A DNA stretch of 64,000 nt from Lonicera japonica (Eukaryota; Streptophyta; Magnoliopsida; Dipsacales; Caprifoliaceae): assembly GCA_021464415.1 (NCBI GenBank), contig JAKCWG010000860.1, positions 62,001 to 126,000 of the forward strand. Reading direction: 5' to 3'. Positions 21,012 to 32,222 of the stretch are shown in pieces. Under the pieces are notes generated by a model that did not search any database, was not told the DNA's origin, and worked only from the letters and a program-made list of their open reading frames with translations. Both the position numbers and the translations under genes were made by a program. Position 1 is the first letter of the stretch, and the number at the start of each line of letters is the position of its first letter.

Positions 21012-24000
21012 TAAATTGAAATTGAAATGTACAAAACAAATAATAAGAGGAGATTAGAACAATACTTTTTTTAAATAAACTTATTCAAAATTTCAACTAA
21101 CCTCTAGCAGTAGTAGTTTAAAATTTACTTCTAATGATCATGTCATCTAGCCCTTGTAACGTATTTAAAAATTGAATCAATAAAATATTCGAGGCATCAC
21201 ATTAAAACATAATATTTATAATTATTGTGATAACTTTTAATACTCGCAAGCGTACAAATCGGTTTATTATATAGTGGGCAAGAAATGTCGATCTCACATA
21301 GACTCAACCAGTATGTTTTATAGTTACCTTGTTAATTTTTCACTAAAGTACTAATCTAACTAGAAAAGTTTTATGGGAATCAAACAAATTAAATAAAAAA
21401 AAAGTAAAGCAAGTAAACTAAAATAATGAAACTAAATTAAATAATATTAAAAAAGATAACAAAATTAATGAATTAATTAACTAAAGTTTCGGAATCATAT
21501 ATTTAATATCATCTTCTTAACCCTAACACAAATTTACGCCAGCACGCAATAAATTAAATAAACAGAAATTAATAAAATTGAAATAAACTTACTTAGCTTA
21601 GAATTAAATAAACTAAATCTTCCAATCTTCAAATCTCCAAACAAAAGCAAAGGTAGGAAAAAAAAATTAAAGAAGAGAGAAGATTCGGCCACTGTGCACG
21701 GCCAAAAATAAATCCTGCGGCTGTGTGATCTTCTCCCCATTTTATAATTTTGAAATGGGTTTAAGGCTTAACTTAATTAAATGGGCTAGGCTTAGATCAA
21801 GATATAGGCCTTGAGTCCATTCTCCTTAATTGGCTGCTTCTTATTTAGGTTCAAATGGACTTGGGTACTTCTTATTTTAAGGCTACGCTAATGGATGTAG
21901 GAATGGGTTTACACACATACTTGAGTACAATGAATTTTCGCCCTTTTTAAGTCGTAGAATTTTGCGTTACAATTTCAGATCTAGAAATAGTTGAATTTGA
22001 AAAAGTGCTGATCCAAAAAGTTGTAGCTCTCAAAATATTCTTCAAAATGGGATCAGAATTGCATAATTTGGAGTTCCGAGTAAAAAGTTATGCGTTCAGA
22101 AGTATTGACTCACTTTAAGTGTCTTCACCTATTTTAATTTTTCTATTTTTCTTAATATTCTCCAATTCGTTTCTAACACCTGAAAAATACTAAAAATACA
22201 AATATTACTTATAATATACGCTCTCTAATTTATTAATTAGTACGATAAATTATACCGATTTCTTAGTATATCAATAATTTAAGATTTACAGTAAACAAAG
22301 TTAATCCAAAACCATAAATGATATTTTAAAAATATGTTATTTATTTAGGATTAAAATAGTCAATGTAATAGGTTTTCATTAAAAAAATCATCTTCTCTCG
22401 ATTTCTCTCCGATTTTCGGACAGAGATTTGGGGAGAAAGTTGTAATTAATGTTTCCCTTTTTCTCTCCATAAAAAACTCTTAAACAAGAGAATTCCATTA
22501 TACAACTTGTATTTGATTGCATTAATTTTTTACGAAATTCCATGGTACAACTTACGTTAGAATTTTTTCATTTTCAAAGGAACCCAAAAGCCACCTTTCT
22601 AGTCTATGTAACACAATTCCAAAGAATTTAATCCATTTCCATGCAAGCTAATCAAATGCACCCTCAAGGAGTATTAAGTACTAGCAAGGACAAAGTGATC
22701 AATTGCGTAAGATAATCTATTTAAAAACATGCGAACAACACTAGGGGTGGAATTGGGCCTGGGCCCAAAGAGCTCCAACCCAGTCCAAGATAAAAAAAAT
22801 CCCACTAGTTATATAAAAAAATGTTCATAAGCCAATAAATTCTTTAGCCAAGCCCACAATCAACCTAATCCATCTTTTCCGAACTCTATTGAAAAGGGAA
22901 AAAATTATGAGCTAACTGGCTCACACTATGATACACAAAAAAATAAAACCAAACAAATTAAAAAGTTTTTTGTTGCTACCGAACTAGCTCTCCCCCCCCC
23001 CCCCCCTCCCTCTCTCTCTTATAATATATTTACACACATACACAAATATGTATATAAAATAATTTAATTCAATTCAATTTATTTAACCATTTTGTGAATG
23101 CTCAGAAATTTATTTTAACTTTTTTCATTTTCTTAAGAAATACAATTTTGTTTAAAAATTAATGAATTGTTAAGAACATAATTTCTTTAGTATCAGGAAA
23201 TGTAGTATATTAATTATATTTTTAAAAGGAAAACTAAAATTTTAATTTGAGATATGCATTAAAATTCTTATTTTTATTAACATTTAAAAGAAATTTGACT
23301 CTTAATTTAAACCAAAAAAATATTATTTGTAATATAATATATATACCTCAACCAAGAGGAAATCCTTATTCAATTTTATTGGTCTTTGAAAAAAATACTC
23401 TCTCCCACACTTTTTTAGATTCACTTTAATCTCTTCCATCTTTTAACTTAAGTATTCATTTTTTCATAACAAACAAATATTTAATCTAACATACTTAATT
23501 ATAAATTAATAGTTTTTACGATCATTAATTTTCTTCCATAAAACAGAATTACATTTAACTATATTATTTTTATTTAAAATTTTGAAAAAAATTTCCACCT
23601 TAGGAATAAATTTTTTCCTTAAAAATTGCATTAAGATTTTGTGTTAATTTAACCCACCCCATCGAAAATAGTGGATCCACCCCTGATAGTAATCAACACA
23701 GTGATCCACGTTTGGCTTTAGGAGAAACGTTCTAAAAGAAAAAGGAAACACAATGAAGGCAATGATTATGTCGAAAAGGTAGCTTTGGTAATATACCACC
23801 TTCGGAAATTATTAGGTCATGGCTTTGGAAATTATTAGGAACCACATTATTTTAACTTTTCTCTTGCAGGCAGGTATTTGACTTCACTTATTTTTTATGG
23901 AAAATGTTAAAGATTTCACATTTTCCATCATGTCCATCTTTATTGGTGTTTGATTACATAAGTGCAGCCCACTCCCTCTCCCACTCCCACCCCACACTCC
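21012..24000. other. Intergenic, repeat-derived but unassigned
   Basis: No gene found. 21235-21310 (actcgcaagcgtacaaatcgg ... gtcgatctcacatagact) resembles a sequence common in plant LTR elements, but no element ends were located. A C15 homopolymer lies at 22992-23006, followed by CT repeats. MITE-like ends (aggggtgga near 22744, tccacccctg near 23680) are present without a matching target duplication. Confidence 0.4.
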
Positions 24001-24003
24001 TTA

Positions 24004-24325
24004 GGCTTTGTTTGGTTTACGGATTTGAAGACTAAGAAAAAGAAAGTCTTTCCTTTCTTTAGTTTAGTAAGCACAAATTTTGAATACACTTTCCCGACGT
24101 GGGGAAAAGTAGGGGTTAAAACAATTCCACTCAAAATCCATGGGATTGATTTTCCTATGTGATTTCCAAATATTTATTATAAAAATTTTGGACAACAATA
24201 TCCTTACCTATATACTTTCCATGTTTTACCAAAGAAAAGAAAGGAATCTTGACAGAAAATTTAGTTTCCCACCTCCATGGAAAAGATGAGGTAATTGATT
24301 TCCCTTCCGTGAACCAAACAAGGCC
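24004..24325. mobile_element. Tourist-like MITE (PIF/Harbinger type), 322 bp
   Basis: Ends ggctttgtttggtttac and gtgaaccaaacaaggcc form terminal inverted repeats flanked by TTA at 24001-24003 and 24326-24328. The same family is present at 36699-37019. Confidence 0.85.
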
Positions 24326-24328
24326 TTA

Positions 24329-25899
24329 ATGTTTTTTTTTTCTATCAAAAATTATCCATGTAAAATAATTCCAAAGAATCCAATCCTTTTCATGGAAACG
24401 AATCAAACCACACCCTAAATGTCCAGGTATTCAATTTCCATGGCGCAACTTGCAATAGTCTATTTTTTGCTTCTTCCGTGTAATCCATAATCTCAACTAA
24501 TTGTTTTACATGGAAAAGATTTCTATTGCAAGGAATTCAATTATTTTCCATGAAAACTAATCAAAAGCATCGGTACATTTTTCATAGCACAACTTGCATT
24601 AGTCTATTTTCTTTTCCCATGGACTCCAATATCCACCTTCCCCAACTTCTTGATTTCAATGAAAAAAATTCTAGTGCAAGGAATTTAGTTCTTTTCCATG
24701 TAAACCAATCAAACACCGTAAATTTTCAAAACCTAGACTCCTCAATTTTCGTTTTATATAATAAAATCAAAGATTTGGTGTAGTGCCCCTACCATTGTCC
24801 CAAGTAAAACCTGATCGAATCTCTACAGGCTACTAAGAATATTATAGTTATAGAGGATGTTTCCTCAAAACATTATGGTTCACAGAATCCATTTTTAGAT
24901 CATTAGACACACATATAATTTTCATGTCCCCCATAAATAATCCATGGAATTTAATCCAACTTAATCTTTAGGATCGGTGTAAGATAAGCCACAATGATTA
25001 CACTCGACATGGTTCGAATTGGTTAAAGCTTTAAGAATAAAAGACTGTACATCATGATAAATAATGCCAAATCAACCCGATCCACATAACATCTGTGTGC
25101 AAACCTTATCTTAATTTATGCACCTTCACTGATTTAATATTTCTTTGAATGAGAAAGACCACGGAGGTATGAAAAGAATTATCAATTCAGTTGAGTGAGA
25201 AACGTACCATTGTGTATCAAGCTGTTTGAAGCGAGGATTTGATTGAGAAAATTCAGAAGTGAGAGTGCTTTGAGCATGAGACAGACAATCCCATTCTTCT
25301 TCAACCAACTCTCCACTTGTGTACTTTCCACAATCCCAAGATGAGTATTTACAAGTTGTAAGCATCCCATCTTTAATTTTGGTTCCCGTCTATCTCCCTT
25401 GAATATATATATATATATACAATATTTTCAAACACCTTGGGGTCAATCAGTGTAGTAGGAATAGAGAATTGTTCATTGATGCTAGGACTTTCGGTCTTTT
25501 CTTAAGAATTTGGTTGTAGAAGACAGGGACCTTCAGATTCATTTTAAGAAAAAAGTAGAAGGTTCCAGTCGAGGGTCTAAATGGGGTTTATACAATACGT
25601 AAGCTAATATCAGTTGGCGCATCCTTCCCCTGTCTGATCTTCCCTTTTTTTTTCTTTCTATTTCTTCAACCCATTAATCATTATAACTAGATCGATAGCA
25701 CAAACCATTTGAAATGGATTTCTCAAATGCTTCCTTCTATCATGGGTACCAACGATCCATCTTTCAGCACGGTGGCTGTTTCCATAAAGAAGACACTAGG
25801 TGTTATATTTCTTTTGTAAGCCATGTTTCCTACTTCAGTTTCAAGGCCGCCTCCAACTGTTAATAAGCAAATTCCTTAGCATGACAATTATTAACTAGG
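24329..25899. other. Intergenic with degenerate repeats
   Basis: 24430-24725 contains two diverged copies (about 145 bp apart) of a segment with gcacaacttgca-tagtctattt ... gcaaggaatt ... ttttccatg. A related copy is at about 22490-22680. A short minus-strand frame (25365 down to about 25207, ending at a good-looking GTACGT donor) shows no recognised domain and is not called a gene. Confidence 0.4.
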
Positions 25900-25907
25900 C
25901 ATCTGCA

Positions 25908-26063
25908 CAGGGGCGGAACTAGGGGGACAGGACGGGCTTCAGCACAGGCGAAAATTTTAAAAACCTTACTAGCACTTGTAAAATAAAAAATAAAAAATTA
26001 GTAAAAGCCCACCACTTTATTATATTTAGCCCACTCCTCAAAAGAATCATGGGTCCGCTTCTG
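25908..26063. mobile_element. hAT-type MITE, 156 bp
   Basis: Imperfect terminal inverted repeats caggggcgga / tccgcttctg, flanked by 8-bp direct repeats catctgca (25900-25907) and catctaca (26064-26071) with a single mismatch. No coding capacity. Confidence 0.75.
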
Positions 26064-26279
26064 CATCTACATTTGCATCATTTGAACTCGAAAAAAAAAA
26101 AAAAAAAAACCTTGAGTCTAGAACATATATAATTTAGATCTAAAATGCACCGACACTTCGAAGGTGGCATATCCATATCATGTACTTATCCATAGTTAAT
26201 GGATAAATAATTAATTACAGATATTTCAGTGATACTCTTGGATACGCATTGGATACAAGGTATCCAAATCTAGCGAATA

Positions 26280-26706
26280 ATTTTTTTTTGTTCCCGACAC
26301 TTGATCCATGTTCTTGAAGACTTGCAGACATGTAGATAACAAATTTTTTTGGATAGAAACAAAATTGAAAACTAGGCAAAACTAAACAACAAGAGCCCAA
26401 CACAAAAAAAAACACTGAAGACAAAGCAAAAACGAAACTAAAAGCAAACGACCAAAGATTCAACCAGTACCCGACGGGTTTAAATCCCCACGCAAGATAG
26501 CAGTAAGGGCCGAAAGAATATGAGACTTTTATACTGCAGAAAGGGAAGCTGATTTCTGTGCAGAAGTTAACCAATGATCAGCAGGATTTCCTTGGCAACC
26601 AACAAAACGGAAACCCACTCCAGACAAGGTCTTCGCCTTGCTCCTAATATCTGAGATGAGAGGAGCACCCAATCAATGAGGGGAGATATTGAGGTCCACA
26701 ATTGCC
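26280..26706 (-). pseudogene. LINE 3' end: RNase H-like (RVT_3) remnant with A tail
   Basis: On the minus strand, codons from about 26700 give LNISPH, then a stop, then LGAPLISDIRSKA, FRFVGCQGNPADHWL and SAQKSASL. This is close to the C-terminal RNase H-like block of plant LINEs and RVT_3 proteins (APLIxDIxxL ... FxHVxRxxNxxADxLA). The frame is broken by stops. It is followed downstream by non-coding sequence and a short A run (T9 on the plus strand at 26280-26288). No matching target duplications were seen. A host RVT_3 gene fragment is the alternative. Confidence 0.5.
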
Positions 26707-27395
26707 AATGAATTTAAGAAAAATCAACTTAAGTATTATATATCAAAGCAAAAGTAGGCTAGAAAACATTATAATAGATGAATAGGTCGGTATTTAATAA
26801 TATTTTTTGAGGTTTCTATTACTGATTTGCTTGATATGATGATATTTTAATGTTTTTTCTATGTAAATATATAAGAATATATAGGATAATAAGTGTATCC
26901 TTTTCTAAATCTATAATATCTGTAAGTAGAGAGGATTTGAATCCCTGAATTTATCCCGCCCAAGCCCTAATTTATTCTTGACCGCCTGAATTTTGGGATA
27001 TCCGTGACCGTTGGTTGTTTTATACACAACACATGGCTCATTTTCTGCTCACTCTTATCACAACTCTCTCAATGCTCATCTCTTCTCTGCCCATAACACC
27101 AGTCACTAGGTGCTTCCCGCACCATCGCCAGCGACCCATCTCTCTACGAGTGCGAACACTCTTTGTTCCTTCATGGCTTCATCGCCAACAAAACCCCTTT
27201 CTTCATATTTTTCTCTCTGTGAGGTAGCTTAAAGTGCAACACCGAACTCCTCTGTATTTCATAACCTTTATGCACGGTTCTTCTGATTTGTAGAATCTAG
27301 GGTAAATTACCAAAAAATACAATGTACTTTACCCGTTTTTACAATTTGGGTAATGTACAATTTTCTCGACATTAGAAACATTGTACTTTATTTAT
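26707..27395. other. Intergenic
   Basis: No coding signal that could be supported. 27300-27395 holds repeated gtaaattacc/caatgtact motifs that look repeat-derived. Confidence 0.4.
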
Positions 27396-29040
27396 TTATT
27401 CATTTTGGGTGATTTTATGTACAATTTTGAGGCTTGTTTTTACCCAAAATGACAAAATATTGCACAATCCTAGGCAGATATAGGCAAGTTGGTGTGTATA
27501 ACTAGTGACTTCGCCACCATCTGTAACCTTTTGATGGTGACTTCTACGAGACCATTTTGTGTATACACATGGGGAATAAGATGCTCTACATCCATCCCAA
27601 TAAACATGCAATAATCATCAAATGCTTTTAATGTAAACTCTCTAGCATTGTCAAGCCTTATAAACTTGATAGGATGATCTGGATGGTGAGCCCTTAAACG
27701 TATACTATGTGACAGGAGTTTTGTAAATGCAGCATTTCTTATGACAATAATGCGACATGTGACCAGCGTGTTGAAACATTAATCATAATCATAAAATGCT
27801 TGAATGCTCTACATTCTAGATGGATAGGTTCACATATATCTCCTTGTATCCTTTGTAAGTATGGGATATTTTATTTTGTATCTTTAGTAAAGGAATGTCT
27901 CGATCCTGCTTTTATTAAAGAGCAGGCTTTACAAAATGAGTGATGTGCTTTTGACACGGTCAAAGAGGCATAATGGGAGGGGGTGATGTTTCTAGTTCTT
28001 TAAAAGGTAAGTTTTGTTTTTAGCAATATTAGAATCGACTTATTAGTTTATCTAAAATGTGTTTCCTTCTACACTCATTAGAGGTAATATAAAGGTATTC
28101 TATTTTATCCTTACAGTGATTTTTATAAAAACCGTTGTCACAAATATCTCTGAAACTTAATAAGCTAGGTTCGGGTAGCTCTTGGTGCATACAGAGCATT
28201 TGTAACTTTAAATAATGTGTCGTTAGGCAACAAAACTTTGGCATTACCTCGCCTTTTTATTACTTGCGTTGATGTGATCATTGTAGTCACAGAAGAATTA
28301 TATGCTATTAATTCAACAAATAATTGCATATTCCTTAAAATAGTGTGGGTAGTTCCACTATCAATTAAACATTCAAGTTTTTCGTAAGTCTTTCTTATAA
28401 TAATGAAATCGAGTATAAAATTCGAATCATATATATAAAAATTAAACATATCAAATACATCATAATAAAGTTTGAAATTTAATTAATAAAACCAACGATA
28501 ATCAATCCAATATCTTGTTCAGCAATTTAATTCATCCAATTAATCATAAACTTTAAAACAAAACAATTGTCTAATTAAAAATTAGGCAATATAACTGTTC
28601 AACTATTTCTAAAAAATAAAGTGAATAAAGCAGATTAGTCAAAATCGAGTGCATTCATTAACTAAGCAAAATCATTCTTTTCATTAAATTTTGCTATTGT
28701 AAAGTTGGCATCAGCGTCATTATCTTCTTCATTAATAAAATTAGATTCAGGTTCTTTAGACTCTCGAAATCTCTTATAACTCGCTGCTACTTTAGCGCTT
28801 GCATGGCAATTATTGTACCAGTGCCCAGCAACTCCACACATGCAACATGGCTCATCGCCAACTCTTTCCTTTTTGATCGAATGGTTTTTAAGTGCATTTT
28901 TCATCTTGTTTCCCTGACCACTAGGTTTAATAGTACCAATTATTTTTCGTACTTTGGAAGAGCCTCCACGACCCACACCACGACTCCCACGTCCCATTCC
29001 ACGTTGTGCATTGTTACCACATGTGTAGGGATCAGCACGT
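27396..29040 (-). pseudogene. Decayed Ty1/copia element body (gag knuckle, protease, partial integrase)
   Basis: On the minus strand from about 29000: an RG-rich Gag tail with knuckle CCMCGVAGHWYNNC (28997-28662), then aspartic protease CLIDSGTTHTIL (28449-28165) followed by ALYAPRA. Integrase-like pieces follow in several frames toward 27400 (STRWSHV-like near 27810, then FPMCIHKMVS-like, corresponding to the PYTPQQNGVAE region). Stops and frameshifts are frequent. RT is absent. Most of Gag upstream of the knuckle is replaced by an inverted duplication (28939-29040 against 29664-29766). Confidence 0.85.
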
Positions 29041-29766
29041 CCAATGCAAAGGGGATTGGACGTAGGGGTGTTGTCAAAAATCCGAAAATCGAACGAACGA
29101 ACCGAACAGAACCGATCCGTTGCGATCCAAAATTTCCTAAACCGAAAAAAAAATCGAAACCGAAATCAAAAATCGAAACCGAAACTGATTGATTTGGGTT
29201 GGTATGGGTAGGGGATTCGGGGTTCCCGAATTAGACCGAAAAAGCTGAATCTTTTAAAAAAAATTTGCTAACTTAATGTAATTACTTAAGTTGTCTTACA
29301 ATATGTTGAAAAAAAAAGGAAACTTTCTTACAACATTTACAATATATAAATAACCCAACCCTATGGATTATTTATATTTACAAATAATTACTTAAGCTAA
29401 TTATTAAAAAAATACATTATATAATTTTTTTGTAGCGCTTTTTGAGTGAATTTATATTTTTAGTGCAATTTTGAACTAAAGTTTTAACAATACAAAAAAA
29501 ATCGAATGAGACCGAACCGGACCGAAATCGAATAATTTGGGGAGGGTTTGGGTTTCATAGGTACAGAAACCGAAATCGAACCGAATCGAAACCGAACTAT
29601 AAAGTTTTGGGAGGGTTTGGGGTACCCTAATTTCTACCTCGACCGAAACCGAAAACACCCCTATGTGCTGATCCCTACCCACGTAACAACAATGCACAAT
29701 GTGGAAAGGGACATGAGAGTCGTGGTGCGGGTCGTGGAGGCTCTTCTGAAGTATGAAAAAGAAATG
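28939..29766. repeat. Inverted duplication of copia gag sequence with a 623-bp loop
   Basis: 28939-29040 and 29664-29766 are reverse complements of each other with roughly 10-15% differences by eye. They include gtgctgatccctac and gggtcgtggaggctctt on the right arm. The loop (29041-29663) contains a repeat-rich insert bounded by taggggtgtt and aacacccct. Confidence 0.85.
29063..29662. mobile_element. MITE-like insert rich in ACCGAA repeats, inside the inverted duplication
   Basis: Short terminal inverted repeats taggggtgtt (29063-29072) and aacacccct (ending about 29662). The interior has many dispersed ccgaaccgaa and cgaaaccgaa motifs near both ends in inverse arrangement and an AT-rich middle. 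This matches a common plant hAT-MITE form, but no 8-bp target duplication was found. Confidence 0.5.
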
Positions 29767-29781
29767 GTGCTGATAATGTAT

Positions 29782-29959
29782 TGTGGGAATAACTAAATTA
29801 TATCTTTTATTAGATAACCCCTTTAAATAGAGTATATATACAAACAGTAAATAAGGTTAACAATAAAATTCAATATGACCCATAATACATAATTTACACA
29901 GCAAATTTCCTAATACATATTATATCTAGACGATAGCACACTACGTGTAATTTCCTTCA
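29782..29959 (-). repeat. Probable 5' LTR of the decayed copia element
   Basis: 178 bp with TG...CA ends on the minus strand (tgaaggaaat ... ttcccaca). A tatttaaagg-like promoter region lies inside. It is followed after six bases by ttatcagcacc, a degenerate copy of the Met-tRNA primer site. It lies on the gag side of the copia remnant, as a 5' LTR should. Confidence 0.6.
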
Positions 29960-30026
29960 ATATGTTTCATTTCTTCTTCTTCTTTTTTTTTGAACTTTAT
30001 TTTTTTAAAAAAAAAAAAAAAAAAAA

Positions 30027-30069
<43 letters not shown>

Positions 30070-30480
30070 CTTTTTTTTCAAAGTAAAACCAATAAATCAG
30101 AACATTTAAGAAAACAAAGCGCAGTTAATTTTTTTTTCTCTTTTCATTGGAAGACCAAAACAGTGCACAATTGACTTTTTTTTAAAAATACAATCTTCCC
30201 GTTTACTGCTTTTTTTTCAGATTTAATTTTTGCAGTAATAAAAATAAAAATAAAACAATAATAATAAAAAACCATTTTTTCTTTTTTAAACTTTTTTTTT
30301 AGAATAATATTTTTGTAATAATTAGAAAAACGAAAATAAGAATAAAACTTTTTTTTTTTTTTATTTTTTTGATAAGAAAATAAGAAATAGGGAGGAGGGA
30401 GAGGGTCCAAAAAATATTTAGGATTTTTTTCAAAACTTCCTTGAATATTATGAAACTTTAAATCGGTAACGGGGACAATG
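29960..30480. repeat. Low-complexity tract with an AAT microsatellite
   Basis: Poly(A) from about 30007 runs directly into about 13 units of AAT (30027-30067), followed by multiple poly(T) and poly(A) runs up to about 30370. Predicted frames here are artefacts of the base composition. Confidence 0.9.
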
Positions 30481-32222
30481 ATTTAAAGAAAATTTTTATA
30501 ATTTATTTGTCATTATTTTATTCTGCACTTAAATTCAATAAAATTCCATTGTTATATAAAATAATTAAATTATTATAGCGAATAAGTAGGAGTCGATCTA
30601 AATCCAAGTTAATATCTTAAAGGTAGGAAAGTTTGTTAAAATCCATTATTTTATTTTAAAATCATTTTTAATTCGGGATAATGGTTATAGGGTTTCACTC
30701 CGTATTGTTTTATAACTCTAAGGGCAGACTCATGTTTGATGAAGAGAAGTAATACTAATTTCATAATTTGGTTTTACAATAACGATACTTTTCATAATAT
30801 CAATTTATTTTAAGAAAAATAATAAATGTTGATGGACAAAAATATCCATAATATAATATCTCTTATCATAAACATTGCTTGCTACAATAATGGTGAATCA
30901 ATTTGCCCCTCCTCCCGCATCGAAATGTCCAATACCTTCTCTTTCTCCCCAGATTCCCATTTAACCATCAAATATTCTCTGTCTGACCTCTTTCACCACT
31001 ACCCTCCCGACTCTCCAATTGTATCGCCGTTCTCATCATCTTTTTTTTTTCTTGCAAGTGCAATCATAAACATATATAACTTTTGATTTTTTGATATGTT
31101 GTTCAGGAGACAAAGTTACGTCAATCATGCGAAAAATCAAGAAGATCAGAAGTCGTTTTGCTATCGAAATTGACCAATTTCGACTGTCCAGTGGAATTTG
31201 AAAAAAAAATCAGATCGTAACTCTTTTTTTTTTTACGAACCCTACATCGATCCATATATATACATATAAATAAATTGAGTGGATGATGATCTCATTAATT
31301 TTGTTGTTCTCTGTTTGTATTGGTGCTAAAATTATTTTGCACCTTCTGGTTGTTGTTATAATGAAGGGGTATTAATGTCTTTTTCGTACAGTGTCCGTAA
31401 TTTACACGGCTAATTTATAAGTGTCTTTTACAATTATGTTATTATTAGAATGAGTCTTTATGCCTAATTATCCCTTTTAATTTTTGATTTGAAATTATCT
31501 AAATTACGAAACTAAACTAATTAAATTAAATCAAACAAGCAAATAATCAATAATAAGAAATCTCAAGAAAAGATAATCCACCACCATTTTTATAAACAAA
31601 AAGCATATAATTATATTTTTAATATTCATCCCTACTATATAAACAAATTCAAATTCAAAATCACCATCATTCTTTCTTTAAAAATTTTAAAAAACAAAAA
31701 TAAGTATCATTTGTATTCCAAATTATAATGATCACAAGAGATCTTTCCTTTATTTTATAAACATTTAAAGTCCTAGAAAGAAAACACATGTTATAATAGT
31801 GGTAATTTCAAAATCTGTTTTAATTCGAAACAAATGATTAAAAATTAACAATAATTAAATTAAGCGCAATATATCCATGATGGTTTCACCCCTCTGCTTT
31901 GGGGGAGAATTTAGCCAAGCATATTAATTAAATAACAAATGTAAATAAAATAATAATTCATCATTAAAACTAAAATTAAAGTATTTGATACAAATTATAG
32001 AAAATTAAAAAGAAAACTATAAAGTGTCCCTATTTATGATACTGGAATTGGCGTGTACCGCATAACTTTATGATGTTCACTTCTTCACCTTCAATACTAC
32101 GGCCACACGACAACTAGTATATGGAGGGATATAATATATAGGGATTTTCTTTCTCTAGAACTCTCTAATAATATCTATATTTTATGTATTTTATCTTTTC
32201 TATCTATCTGTATCTATCTATC
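30481..32222. other. Intergenic
   Basis: AT-rich with no supported gene. The right edge (32190-32222) is a TATC/TATCTG microsatellite into which the following solo LTR inserted. Confidence 0.5.

Noticed and set aside
22744..23690. hAT-like element with aggggtgga / tccacccctg ends
   Set aside because: No 8-bp duplication at either end and the interior is unremarkable.
25126..25370. Possible first exon of a minus-strand gene (good GTACGT donor after about 53 codons)
   Set aside because: No recognised domain and no convincing further exons. Two overlapping frames of similar length make it a weak call.
26215..26574. 119-codon hydrophobic open frame on the minus strand
   Set aside because: It is out of frame with the RNase H-like codons of the LINE remnant covering the same DNA, and it is rich in Phe/Ser from T-rich sequence.
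29962..30410. Open frames over the poly(A)/AAT tract
   Set aside because: Pure composition artefacts (runs of Ile, Lys, Phe).
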